Shown here in pieces: positions 1 to 8,079 of a stretch of 64,000 bases of DNA (the stretch's first letter is position 1; each line of letters begins with the position of its first letter). Position numbers and translations under genes: made by a program. The DNA is from Adlercreutzia faecimuris (GTDB lineage: Bacteria; Actinomycetota; Coriobacteriia; Coriobacteriales; Eggerthellaceae), in assembly GCF_022669055.1 (NCBI RefSeq), contig NZ_JAJMLW010000001.1, positions 496,001 to 560,000 of the forward strand. The letters are read 5' to 3'. The notes under the pieces are model-generated. The model was not told where the DNA came from, made no database searches, and saw nothing but the letters and a program-made list of their open reading frames with translations.

Positions 1-1
1 C

Positions 2-1336
2 GAGGTGGCGGGAGTGGCCCTGCCGTTGCTCGCCGTGTTCCTGCTGGCTTGCGCGGGCGTGTTTCTGTTCTTCGCCCTCTGCTTCAAGCGGATCACGGTG
101 GTCGACAAGGACGGCTACCTGTGGGCCCTTGCCGCCAGCATGACGCTCGGCGTGTTCTTCCTGTATGTGGGAGGCCACGGCGGCATGATCGACGAGGGAG
201 TGCGCGCGGCCACGCTGGGGCTGGGCATGGCGATGCTGGCCGGCGGGACGGTGGGCGTCCACGTCGAGCTGGGGCGCCTCTTCGGGATGCTGGGGATGAC
301 GCCCACGATGACCTACGGGATAGCGTCGGCGCTGGCCACGGGCGTGCTGTCCCTGGCGGTGGCGCTCATGAGCCCGGAAGCGCGCTGGGCGCTGGCCTTC
401 GTGATGCCGGCGGTCATCGTGCTGGCGTTCTGCCGAGCCCGCGCGAGCGCCTTCCCCGATCGGCGGGCGCTCTACCGCGACTCGACCATCGAGCTGCTCA
501 TCCCGTACCGCTTCCTGGCCACCTCCGTCACCCAGGGCCTGGCGCTGGGGGTGCCGCTCGGGTTCATGAGCCTGTCGGGCGTCCTGTCGCAGGAGCCGGA
601 CTCGGTCGGCTACGTGCTGGCGGCGCTGCTGGCGCTTCTGGCCGTGCTGGTGCTTCAGATGGACTTCAACCGCTCCATCTACCAGATCGGGTTCCCCCTG
701 GCCGCCGGCGGACTCCTGGCCGCGGGCCTGCTGGGCCCGGCGTCGCCGGTGGCGGCGCTCCTGCAGGTGACGGGGTTCCTCTACCTGGACCTGGTGCTGT
801 GGGGGCTCGGGTCCTACCTCATCAAGAACTGCGACCAGCCGGCCACGTGGCTGTCGTCGTGTCCGAGCGCGGCGCTCATGACGGGGCGCGCCCTCGGCAT
901 CGTGGCGGGCAGCGTGGCGCTGCAGGTGCTGGTGGGCTCGGCGGAGGTCATGGCGTTCTTCTGCGTGCTGGCCTTCTTGATGCTGATGGCGGCGCTGCTG
1001 CTGACCAACGGCGCGAACCTGCGCACCGGCTGGGGATTCGTGCGCCCCGGCGGCCCGGACGAGGCGACGGGCAGCGCGCGCACCTGCGAGGTCATCGCCC
1101 AGGAGTTCGGGCTGACCCAGCGCGAGGGAGAGATCATGCACAGCATCATCCGCGGCAAGTCACGCAAGGAGATCGCCGAGGACCTGTTCGTCACCCCCAA
1201 CACCATCAAGACGCACCTGCACAACCTCTACGGCAAGCTCGACATCCACTCCGAGGCCGACCTGAAGGCCTTCGTGGCCAAACGCGAGCGCATGTTCTCC
1301 ACCCCCGAGGACTCCCGCCCCCTCCCGCCCGAGTAG
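2..1336 (+). CDS. LuxR-family regulator with N-terminal membrane domain (5' end cut by window)
   Basis: Probable membrane-bound transcriptional regulator. Most of the protein is a run of hydrophobic helices (about residues 1-340 of the visible part), resembling an MFS-like sensor domain. A short linker leads to a C-terminal LuxR helix-turn-helix at nt 1111-1270, with the readable signature LTQREGEIM, then KSRKEIAEDLFVTPNTIKTH and LYGKLDIHS. This architecture, a roughly 10-12 TM domain joined to a LuxR HTH, is greatly expanded in Eggerthellaceae. The frame is open to the window edge. A GTG at 5 could be a start, but visible length (443 residues) is slightly short for the family, so the true start is probably upstream. 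The signal sensed cannot be read from sequence. No partner gene is visible to its left. Confidence 0.85.
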   Translation, partial: EVAGVALPLLAVFLLACAGVFLFFALCFKRITVVDKDGYLWALAASMTLGVFFLYVGGHGGMIDEGVRAATLGLGMAMLAGGTVGVHVELGRLFGMLGMTPTMTYGIASALATGVLSLAVALMSPEARWALAFVMPAVIVLAFCRARASAFPDRRALYRDSTIELLIPYRFLATSVTQGLALGVPLGFMSLSGVLSQEPDSVGYVLAALLALLAVLVLQMDFNRSIYQIGFPLAAGGLLAAGLLGPASPVAALLQVTGFLYLDLVLWGLGSYLIKNCDQPATWLSSCPSAALMTGRALGIVAGSVALQVLVGSAEVMAFFCVLAFLMLMAALLLTNGANLRTGWGFVRPGGPDEATGSARTCEVIAQEFGLTQREGEIMHSIIRGKSRKEIAEDLFVTPNTIKTHLHNLYGKLDIHSEADLKAFVAKRERMFSTPEDSRPLPPE

Positions 1337-1697
1337 CCGCGCGCCCCGACACCGTCGTGCGGAGGGGCGGCGCGGGCGAGGGGGCGTCGCGCGCCCCGGC
1401 GCTGCCGCGCGGCGTGGGCGCGAGACGCGCTCCGCTTTCGTGTGGGAGGGCGCCCCCCTCGGCGCTGCCAGGCGGCGCGGGTGACGCGAGCGGGGAGTGC
1501 CCACACCGACGCCGTCGCACGGAGGAGCGGCGCGGGCGAGGAGGCATCGCGCGCCCCGGTGTCGTCGCGCGGGGGAGCGGCGCGGACGCCAGGCGAAAAG
1601 CAGCGCTTGCGCCCCTCTCGCGCGCATGAAGGCTTCACCCCCCCCCCTCGCGCGCACGAGGGCGCCCCCTGCGCCGTGCGGAGGGCATCGGAAGGAG
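1337..1697. repeat. GC-rich non-coding spacer with a 53-bp direct repeat
   Basis: No credible gene lies between the LuxR stop and the antitoxin stop. The DNA is extremely GC-rich. It contains a direct repeat of about 53 bp at 1347-1399 and 1507-1559 (about 47 of 53 positions identical, 160 bp apart). A weaker third partial copy starts near 1560. Long reading frames here on both strands are composition artefacts. Confidence 0.5.
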
Positions 1698-1970
1698 CTA
1701 CACGAACTGGATGACCAGCTTCTTGCCCATGCCGTCGGCGAGCTGTTGCAGCGTCTTGAGGGTGGGGCTGGTCTTGCCCGTCTCCAGCCGGCTGAGGGCG
1801 CTCTGCTTCATGCCGCAGCGCGCCGCCAGCTCGCTCTGGGTGATGCCGAGCTCCTGCTGCGCGTCCAAGATGGCGTTGATAACGGCATACTCCGGCTCCA
1901 GCCGCTCCCATTCCCGAGCGAACTCCGGATCCTTCATCTGCTCGGCAAGATGTTCGTCGAAAGTAGTCAT
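1698..1970 (-). CDS. higA: HigA-type XRE antitoxin
   Basis: Antitoxin and autorepressor partner of the toxin gene just upstream. A helix-turn-helix of the Cro/CI (XRE) type fills the centre and C-terminus: LGITQSELAARCGMKQSALS, then RLETGKTSPTLKTLQQLADG. The N-terminal 30 residues are acidic and helical, probably the toxin-binding part. At 90 residues it has the usual HigA length. I choose the ATG at 1970, not the in-frame ATG at 1976, because 1970 gives the classic ATGA 4-nt overlap with the toxin stop and so translational coupling. Toxin-before-antitoxin order is typical of higBA. Whether the pair is active is not shown by sequence. Confidence 0.85.
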   Translation of the reverse strand: MTTFDEHLAEQMKDPEFAREWERLEPEYAVINAILDAQQELGITQSELAARCGMKQSALSRLETGKTSPTLKTLQQLADGMGKKLVIQFV

Positions 1971-2320
1971 CGGCATTGCCTCCGTTCCCAGTCTCTTTTA
2001 TAGCGAAGCGCCCGGCGTAATTCTCTCGGGGGTGTCTTTTGACTCTTCTTGACGAATCCGTTGGTCAGGATGATCTTGCCCTCCGAGAAGAAGAAATAGA
2101 ACACCCGCGTGCTGTCGCCCGCTGTCTGGATCCTAAGCTCGAAGAGGCCGTCTGTCAGATGCTTGGAGACGGGTCCCCTGAGCTCGGGGCCTCGCTCGCG
2201 GAGGAGGTTCACGTCGCGAAATCCCTTTGCTCTCAAGGGGTCGGGAAGCGAGTCGAGGAACTCCTTTGCGGGCTCTCTTCCATTGGTCTTTTGGTAGTAC
2301 ACGATCTCGAACGCGGCCAT
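1967..2320 (-). CDS. higB: HigB/Gp49-like toxin (RelE superfamily)
   Basis: Small basic protein of 117 residues from the phage Gp49-like/HigB family. Members are ribosome-dependent mRNA interferases. Family marks seen are FLDSLPDPLRAKGFRDVNLL in the N-terminal helix pair, then GLFELRI, RVFYFFFSEGKIILTNGFVK and the basic tail KKSQKTPPRELRRAL. Start chosen at the ATG at 2320 (MAAFEIVYYQ), preceded by AGGAGG at 2325-2330. A longer start at 2344 would run through the promoter palindrome. The stop overlaps the antitoxin start by 4 nt. It is cotranscribed leftward from the promoter at 2333-2360. The pair has lower GC than its neighbours, which suggests horizontal acquisition. Confidence 0.85.
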   Translation of the reverse strand: MAAFEIVYYQKTNGREPAKEFLDSLPDPLRAKGFRDVNLLRERGPELRGPVSKHLTDGLFELRIQTAGDSTRVFYFFFSEGKIILTNGFVKKSQKTPPRELRRALRYKRDWERRQCR

Positions 2321-2332
2321 GGACCCTCCTTC

Positions 2333-2360
2333 ATGATATAACAAAATTGTTATATGTCAA
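2333..2360 (-). promoter_or_regulatory. higBA promoter with autorepressor palindrome
   Basis: On the minus strand, TTGACA (2355-2360) and TATCAT (2333-2338) are separated by 16 nt, a good sigma-70 promoter. The spacer is occupied by an inverted repeat with 9-bp arms, ATATAACAA (2336-2344) and TTGTTATAT (2347-2355), separated by 2 nt. This placement is what a HigA autorepressor would use. Transcription would start very near the toxin ribosome binding site, so the leader would be almost absent or the real start site is shifted a few bases. Confidence 0.65.
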
Positions 2361-2578
2361 CAACCCTCACGGAGGGTGTCGGAGGATCTTGCGGGCGTTG
2401 GGTGTCCGATGCGTCTCGCTGATGGCGAGCGATGGGCTGTAGCGCCTTTGGGAGGCGCCCCCGCACTGGCTCTATAAGTTAGTATAGGGAACAAATGTTT
2501 CAATAAAAGTATTGACTTTTGAAATGGCGAGTTTCCGTCGAAATCTGCGAGAATCGGGGGACGAACTGAGGAGGGGCG

Positions 2579-3637
2579 ATGGAGGATCGAGCTGAGGGCA
2601 CGGCGCGCGGCGCGGCCGGGGAGCGCGACGGCATGGGCGCGACGTGTGGTGCGGTTGGGATGCGCGATGGCGCGGCCGCTGAGCGCGATGCCGGCGTGCT
2701 GGATGGTGGCGTGCCTGGCCCATTGATGGGCGCGAATGCGGCGTCCGATACGGGCGCGGACGCGGAGCGCGAGGTGGTCCTGCTGCACGGGTTCGGGCAG
2801 AGCGCGCGGACGTGGGACGAGGTCGTGGCGTTGCTGGGAGCGCGCGGCGTGGCGGCGCGCGTCCTGGACTGGCCCGGGTTCGGCGCGCGGCGCGGATGCC
2901 GTGACGCGCGGGCGTTCTCGCTTGAGGGGATGGGCTCGCTGCTGGCCGACGAGGTGCGGGCATCTGCCGCGCGCACGGGCACGGCGCCGGTGGTCGTCGG
3001 GTACTCGATGGGCGGCCGCGTCGCGTTGGAGGCGCTCGTGCGCGGGCTGATCGTGCCGTCGTGGCGCAGGGGCGGGGAGCGCGCCTCCTCGGGCGTGACC
3101 GAAGGCGCGCCGAGGCCGGCGGGTGTCGTGGGGCTGGTGCTTGAGGGCGCGGGACTCGGGCCGGCGGACGCCGCTGCGCGCACGACGCTGGCCAGGCGCA
3201 ACGCCGCGTGGGCCGCTGACGTGCGGGAGCGCGGCGTCGCGGCCTTCATGGACGACTGGGCGCGCCTGCCGCTGTTCGCCAGCCAGCGCGCGCTGCCGCC
3301 GGACGTCCGCGCCCGGCTGGCGGAGGGGCGCGCGGCCAACGACGCCGAGGCGCTCGCCCGGTCGCTAGAGGGCGCCGGGGCGCACCGGCAGGCCGACGAG
3401 GCGCGCTCGCTCGCCGCGCTGGCGGCCGCCGCCGAGGTTGGGCTGCCCGTGCTCTACGTGGCGGGGGAGCTGGACGCCAAGTACGCAGCCGTCGCCGCCC
3501 GCGCCGCCGAGGCGGGGTGCGCGACGCGCGTCGTCCCCGGCGCGGGGCACAGCGTCCACCTGGAGCGCCCGGCCGCCTTCGCAGACGCGGTGGTCGCCCT
3601 CGCATGGACAAAAAACCGCGATCTCGCAGGTTTTTAA
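2579..3637 (+). CDS. menH: MenH-like alpha/beta hydrolase (SHCHC synthase)
   Basis: Alpha/beta-hydrolase likely to eliminate pyruvate from SEPHCHC to give SHCHC in menaquinone synthesis. The lipase-type nucleophile elbow GYSMGGR places Ser at residue 143. AGELDAKY gives Asp299 and GAGHSVHLE gives His324, a complete triad. The oxyanion region VVLLHGFGQSARTWDE is intact. The first 60 residues are a low-complexity Gly/Ala/Asp extension not usual in MenH. The start is kept at 2579 because GAGGAGGGG sits just before this ATG and no later ATG has a ribosome site. The MenH assignment rests mainly on the neighbours menB and menE-menC. Without them it would be a generic hydrolase. The last codons ([10 protein letters not shown]) are encoded by the left arm of an intergenic inverted repeat. 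Confidence 0.75.
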   Translation: MEDRAEGTARGAAGERDGMGATCGAVGMRDGAAAERDAGVLDGGVPGPLMGANAASDTGADAEREVVLLHGFGQSARTWDEVVALLGARGVAARVLDWPGFGARRGCRDARAFSLEGMGSLLADEVRASAARTGTAPVVVGYSMGGRVALEALVRGLIVPSWRRGGERASSGVTEGAPRPAGVVGLVLEGAGLGPADAAARTTLARRNAAWAADVRERGVAAFMDDWARLPLFASQRALPPDVRARLAEGRAANDAEALARSLEGAGAHRQADEARSLAALAAAAEVGLPVLYVAGELDAKYAAVAARAAEAGCATRVVPGAGHSVHLERPAAFADAVVALAWTKNRDLAGF

Positions 3638-3776
3638 GCTTCGTAACGGCCCCGCTTCGCTTCACGTTTTAAGAAACCCCAGGTCAAAGCCGCGCGCTTC
3701 TAAAGAGGCCGGCGAAGGCATCGGTGAGATCGCCGGTTTTTGTCCACCGAAATGCGAGATCGCGGTTTTTTGTCCA
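3605..3776. repeat. Inverted-repeat element A (24-bp arms) overlapping menH 3' end
   Basis: Two perfect 24-bp inverted arms at 3605-3628 and 3753-3776 flank 124 bp. The arm starts TGGACAAAAAACCGCGATCT on the plus strand. A third, imperfect copy of the right-arm sequence lies at 3725-3746, so the right side is a near direct duplication. The left arm is inside the menH coding sequence. The interior holds AAACCCCAGGTC (3674-3685), also found inside element C. There is no coding capacity. The function is unknown: it could be a small non-autonomous element or a strong transcript hairpin. Confidence 0.7.
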
Positions 3777-4120
3777 CGCGCCGCCCTACCCGCCCGCGCC
3801 CGTCCGCGCCGCCCCGCCCGCCGGTCGCCCGCCGGCCGCCCTGCACGCCCGCGCCCGCGCCCCGCTCCCTCGCGCGTTCGCCACCCGCGCCGCCCGCCGC
3901 CCGCGCCCGCGCCCCGCGTGCTTGCGCACGCGCTCAGCGCACCCACATTCGCGTAGACTCCAAGAAAAAGCCGCGAAAATGGCCCTCTGCCGGGGTTTCG
4001 TGGCGAAAAGCGCGTTACTATAGTGCAATCAACACAACCAGTGGTATTTCGCCCGTGCACGGCCCACAACCTGTCGGTCGCGAAACGGCATCGTGCGGCA
4101 TGCGCCGCGGAAGGGGACCC
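3777..4120. other. Spacer upstream of menB, no gene seen
   Basis: After element A, about 190 bp of C/G-dominated sequence has no start or ribosome site attached to a plausible protein. From about 3955 the DNA becomes more AT-rich. TACTAT at 4016-4021 is a possible -10 for menB, without a convincing -35. The menB ribosome site AAGGGG lies at 4111-4116. Confidence 0.4.
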
Positions 4121-4960
4121 ATGGAGGACATCGTCTGGCAGCCGGGCAAGCCGTACCGGGAGATCATCTACGAGACCTGCGACGGCGTGGCCAAGATTAC
4201 CATCAACCGGCCCGAGCGGCGCAACGCCTTCACCCCCCTCACCGTCAACGAGATGTACGACGCCTTCACGGTGGCGCGCGACGACGCCTCCATCGGGGTC
4301 ATCATCCTCACGGGCGCCAATCACGGTGGCCGCCACGAGGACGAGGCCTTCTGCTCCGGCGGCGACCAGAAGATCCGCGGCAACGGCGGCTACGTCGGCG
4401 AGGACTCCATCCCGCGCCTGAACGTGCTCGACCTGCAGCGGCTCATCCGCGTGGTGCCCAAGCCGGTCATCGCCATGGTCAACGGCTACGCCATCGGCGG
4501 CGGGCACGTGCTCCACATCCTGTGCGACCTCTCCATCGCCGCCGAGACGGCGAAGTTCGGCCAGACCGGGCCGCGCGTCGGCAGCTTCGACGCCGGCTAC
4601 GGCGCAGGCTACCTGGCCGCCATGGTGGGCCAGAAGAAGGCCCGCGAGATCTGGTACCTCTGCCGCCAGTACACCGCGGCCGAGGCCGAGGCCATGGGCA
4701 TGGTGAACAAGGTCGTCCCCTTCGAGGACTTGGAGGCCGAGTGCATGGCCTGGGCTCGCGAGATGCTGGCCATGAGCCCCACGGCCCTGCGCTTCATGAA
4801 GGCGTCCTTCAACGCCGCGACTGACGGGCTGGCGGGCATCCAGCAGCTGGCCGGCGACGCGACGCTGCTCTACTACACCACCGACGAGGCCAAGGAGGGC
4901 CGCGACGCGTTCAAGGAGAAGCGCACCCCCGACTTCGACCAGTTCCCGAAGTTTCCCTGA
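4121..4960 (+). CDS. menB: 1,4-dihydroxy-2-naphthoyl-CoA synthase
   Basis: Crotonase-fold enzyme that closes the second ring of the menaquinone nucleus, converting OSB-CoA to DHNA-CoA in the cytosol. At 279 residues it has the normal MenB length. Signature pieces are [12 protein letters not shown], the CoA/oxyanion segment [11 protein letters not shown], and [20 protein letters not shown], where the Gly of QTGP marks the bicarbonate-dependent type of MenB. The C-terminus, [20 protein letters not shown] followed by DFDQFPKFP, is diagnostic for MenB over other crotonases. The start at 4121 follows AAGGGG. A frame open to about 3740 is not used, since the upstream part is Arg/Pro noise. It sits 14 nt before menE-menC, surely one transcript. 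Confidence 0.95.
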   Translation: MEDIVWQPGKPYREIIYETCDGVAKITINRPERRNAFTPLTVNEMYDAFTVARDDASIGVIILTGANHGGRHEDEAFCSGGDQKIRGNGGYVGEDSIPRLNVLDLQRLIRVVPKPVIAMVNGYAIGGGHVLHILCDLSIAAETAKFGQTGPRVGSFDAGYGAGYLAAMVGQKKAREIWYLCRQYTAAEAEAMGMVNKVVPFEDLEAECMAWAREMLAMSPTALRFMKASFNAATDGLAGIQQLAGDATLLYYTTDEAKEGRDAFKEKRTPDFDQFPKFP

Positions 4961-4974
4961 TAGCCGCCTCGCCG

Positions 4975-7794
4975 ATGATCGACGTCTTCGAAAGCACTGC
5001 GAGAACCTATCCCGATAAGGTGTTCCTCACCTTCGTCGACGCGGAGGGCGGCGAGGTCAGCTACACCTACCGCCAGGCGCGGATGCTGGCGGCTGCCGTG
5101 GCGCGCCGTCTCATGGACAAGGGCGTGCGGCGCGGCGACTACGTCTCCACCGACCTGCCCAACTGCCCGGAATACGTCTTTCTGGCCCTGGCCGCCGGCT
5201 ACGGGTCGTTCGCGCTGGTGTGTCTGAACCACCGCCTGACAGCGACGGAGAAGCTCACGCGCCTGCTCGAGCTGGAGCGCGAGGGAATGCGCGTGGCGTG
5301 CCGGGTGGACGAGGCCCGGGCCGCGCGGCTGATGGACTTCGCCGGCGCCGTGCTGGAGATGGGCGAGCAGGAGGCCGAGGCGGTGGCCGACGACGGGCTG
5401 GGGCCCGCGGCCGGCGCCCGGCGGCGCCAGCGCAGCGGCGTCATCATGGGCGCGCGCCAGGATGCCATCGAGGACACCATCCACTTCGCCGAGCGCGAGG
5501 CGCACCTGTTCGACGAGAAACAGCCGGCGCTCGTCATGTTCACGTCGGGCACCACCGGTAAGCCCAAGGCCGTCGCCCTCACCTGGCAGCAGCTGATGGG
5601 CGCGGCCGGCGCGTCGAACCGCGTGCTGAGCCAGCGCGGGTCGGGCCTGTGGCAGGCCGTCCTGCCGCTGTTCCACATCGGCGGGTTCCAGGTGCTCGTG
5701 CGCAGCGTGCTCAACCGCACGCCGCTGCGGCTCTACGCGCGCTTCGACGCCGCCCGCGTGCTGCGTGACGGCGAGAACCGCCGGGTCACGCACCTGTCGG
5801 TGGTGGACAAGATGCTCCAGGACCTGCTGGCGGCCGACACGCGCGGCGCGCTGGCGGGGTACCGCTGCATCCTTCTGGGCGGCGGGCCGCTCAACGCCAG
5901 CACCATCGGGCGGGCCCTGGCCGCCGGCGTGCGCGTCTACGCCAGCTACGGCATGACCGAGACGTCCAGCCAGATAGCGAACACCCTGGTCACGGCCGAC
6001 TTCACGGGCGGGCTGAAGCTGCTGCCCGGCTATTCCGCGCGCATCGTCGACCCCGACGACGCCGGCTTCGGGCGCCTGGCCGTGCGCGGCCCCGGCGTGT
6101 TCTCGGGCTACCTCAACGCCCATGGGGCCTTCACCGTGGACGGCTACTTCCTCACCGGCGACACCGCGGCGCTCTACGACGGCGCCATCTACGTGCGCGA
6201 GCGCACCGACGACATGTTCGTCTCGGGCGGCGAGAACGTCTACCCGGTGGAGATCGCCGACGCGCTGCGGCAGCTGCCCGGCGTGGCGGACGCCTACGTC
6301 TTCGGCGTGCCCGACGCCAGCTGGGGCCGACGCCCCGTGGCGCTGGTGGAGCGTGGGAAGGCGCCGCGCGGTTCCCACTCCTCCGCCTCCCCCAGAGGAG
6401 GGGGGAACGAGGGAAGGGGAGCGGAAGCCGCCGCGTCCATGGGCGCCGCCGCGCTGCGGCGGGGGCTCGCGGGGCGGCTCTCGCGCATCTACCAGCCCAA
6501 GCACCTGTGCGTGGCCGACGAGCTGCCGCGCACCCAGCTGGGCAAGATCGACCGCGCCGCCACCGAGGCGCTCTACGAGCGGCGCCTGGAGGTGAGCCGC
6601 GTGGTGCTCTACCACGTGCGACTGCCCTTCAAGAGCCCCTTCCGCACGGCCAAGGCCACGCTCAAGAACCGCGACTTGCTCATCGTCGAGGTAGTCGACC
6701 ACGCGGGCCGCACCGGCCTGGGCGAGTGCACCTCGTTCTCGACCGACTGGTACCTGCCCGAGACGCTCGGCCAGGACGCGCGCGCCCTGCAGCGCACCCT
6801 CATCCCCGCCGTGCTGGAGGAGGCGTTCCTTCACCCGCGCGACGCGGCCGACGCCTTCGGCGCCCTGCCCGAGGGGGCCGACAGCCCCATGGCCTGCTCG
6901 GCGCTGGAGATGGCGCTGTGGGACCTCTACGGCAAGATCGAGGGCAAGCCGCTCTGGCAGCTGCTGGCCGCCGAGCGCGAGCGCATCACGGGCGGCGGGG
7001 CCCACGGCCCCAGCACCGCGCTGAAGTCGGACGTGATGGCCCAGGTGGCCGCCGGCGCCGTGGTGGGCCTGGGCACCCCGGCCGAGACGGTCGAGGCCGT
7101 GCGGTCGTGCGTTGACGCCGGCTACTGCCGCGTGAAGATCAAGGTGTCGCCCGGCCAGGGGCTCGCCTGCGTGCGGGCCGTGCGCGAGGCCTTCCCCGAT
7201 CTCATCATCACGCTGGACGCCAACCAGAGCTTCAGCCCGCGCGACGTGGAGGAGCTGCGCGCCTACGACGGCCTGGGCATCGGCTGGATCGAGGAGCCCC
7301 TGGCGGTCGACCGTGCCCTCGGCGGCTGCGAGCGCGCCTTCCGCCGCCTGGCCAGCCTCCAGCGCACGCTGGCGACGCCCATCTGCCTGGACGAGTCCTT
7401 CGTCAACGGCGAGGAGGCCGCCCGCGCGCTCGCCTACCCCGAGCTGCGCTGCGTCACCGTCAAGATCGGGAAGTTCGGCGGCATCCAGCGGGCGCTCGAG
7501 TTCACGTGCCGCGCCCAGGCCCTCGGGCGCGAGGTGTGGATGGGCGGCATGTACGACACGGGCATCTCGCGGCGCGTGCACGCGGCCTTCCAGACGCTGC
7601 CCGGCATCATCATGCCCGGCGACATCGGGGGCACGGGGCGCTACTTCCCCACGGACGTGACCACGCCGGCCTACGGGGTCGACCGCGGCCACATCACGCT
7701 GAACGGCGCCGGCCGCCGCGTCGGCATCGGCTGCGACCTCAACCGCGACGCTCTGGCGAAGGTGCTGGTCAAGCGCGTGTCCTACGGCGCCTAG
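4975..7794 (+). CDS. menE-menC: Fused o-succinylbenzoate-CoA ligase / o-succinylbenzoate synthase (MenE-MenC)
   Basis: Bifunctional 939-residue protein joining two consecutive menaquinone enzymes in one chain. Residues 1 to about 535 are an adenylate-forming ligase: P-loop MFTSGTTGKPKAVA at 188-201, YASYGMTETSSQ, then LTGDTA and DMFVSGGENVYPVEI, with catalytic Lys in TQLGKID near 523. Residues from about 540 are MenC of the enolase superfamily: KIKV lysine, metal ligands in DANQ, IEEPL and DESF, and the second lysine in TVKIGKFGG. Both active sites look intact. The order is reversed relative to the pathway (MenC makes the substrate of MenE). The ligase half carries a Gly/Ser/Ala-rich insert at about 463-487. 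No clear ribosome site precedes the ATG, so translation is probably coupled to menB. Confidence 0.93.
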   Translation: MIDVFESTARTYPDKVFLTFVDAEGGEVSYTYRQARMLAAAVARRLMDKGVRRGDYVSTDLPNCPEYVFLALAAGYGSFALVCLNHRLTATEKLTRLLELEREGMRVACRVDEARAARLMDFAGAVLEMGEQEAEAVADDGLGPAAGARRRQRSGVIMGARQDAIEDTIHFAEREAHLFDEKQPALVMFTSGTTGKPKAVALTWQQLMGAAGASNRVLSQRGSGLWQAVLPLFHIGGFQVLVRSVLNRTPLRLYARFDAARVLRDGENRRVTHLSVVDKMLQDLLAADTRGALAGYRCILLGGGPLNASTIGRALAAGVRVYASYGMTETSSQIANTLVTADFTGGLKLLPGYSARIVDPDDAGFGRLAVRGPGVFSGYLNAHGAFTVDGYFLTGDTAALYDGAIYVRERTDDMFVSGGENVYPVEIADALRQLPGVADAYVFGVPDASWGRRPVALVERGKAPRGSHSSASPRGGGNEGRGAEAAASMGAAALRRGLAGRLSRIYQPKHLCVADELPRTQLGKIDRAATEALYERRLEVSRVVLYHVRLPFKSPFRTAKATLKNRDLLIVEVVDHAGRTGLGECTSFSTDWYLPETLGQDARALQRTLIPAVLEEAFLHPRDAADAFGALPEGADSPMACSALEMALWDLYGKIEGKPLWQLLAAERERITGGGAHGPSTALKSDVMAQVAAGAVVGLGTPAETVEAVRSCVDAGYCRVKIKVSPGQGLACVRAVREAFPDLIITLDANQSFSPRDVEELRAYDGLGIGWIEEPLAVDRALGGCERAFRRLASLQRTLATPICLDESFVNGEEAARALAYPELRCVTVKIGKFGGIQRALEFTCRAQALGREVWMGGMYDTGISRRVHAAFQTLPGIIMPGDIGGTGRYFPTDVTTPAYGVDRGHITLNGAGRRVGIGCDLNRDALAKVLVKRVSYGA

Positions 7795-8079
7795 CGCGCC
7801 TGGGCCCGCGTCGCCGCGCCCCTCGCCGGTCGTCGTGCCCCGCACCCCGCCCCGCGCGCCCCGCGCGTCGCACCTCGTCCTCACACGTTTCTCGCCGCGC
7901 GCCGCCCGCCGCTCCGCCCGCCCTCCTCCCTCGTGACCGCCCCGCCAACCGTCGCGCGTTTCATGTCATCAACGCAGCGCTGACAGCTGCCCCGCGGCAC
8001 GGGCGGCCTCAGGAGGCGTGCCTATCATGGTTCCCAAAGCACCTCTGGAAGGCAAGTCAGGGCTGAAGAGAGGATCACC

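Noticed and set aside
4873-7884. A 1,003-codon minus-strand frame opposite menE-menC
   Set aside because: Antisense shadow of a gene with clear catalytic motifs on the plus strand.
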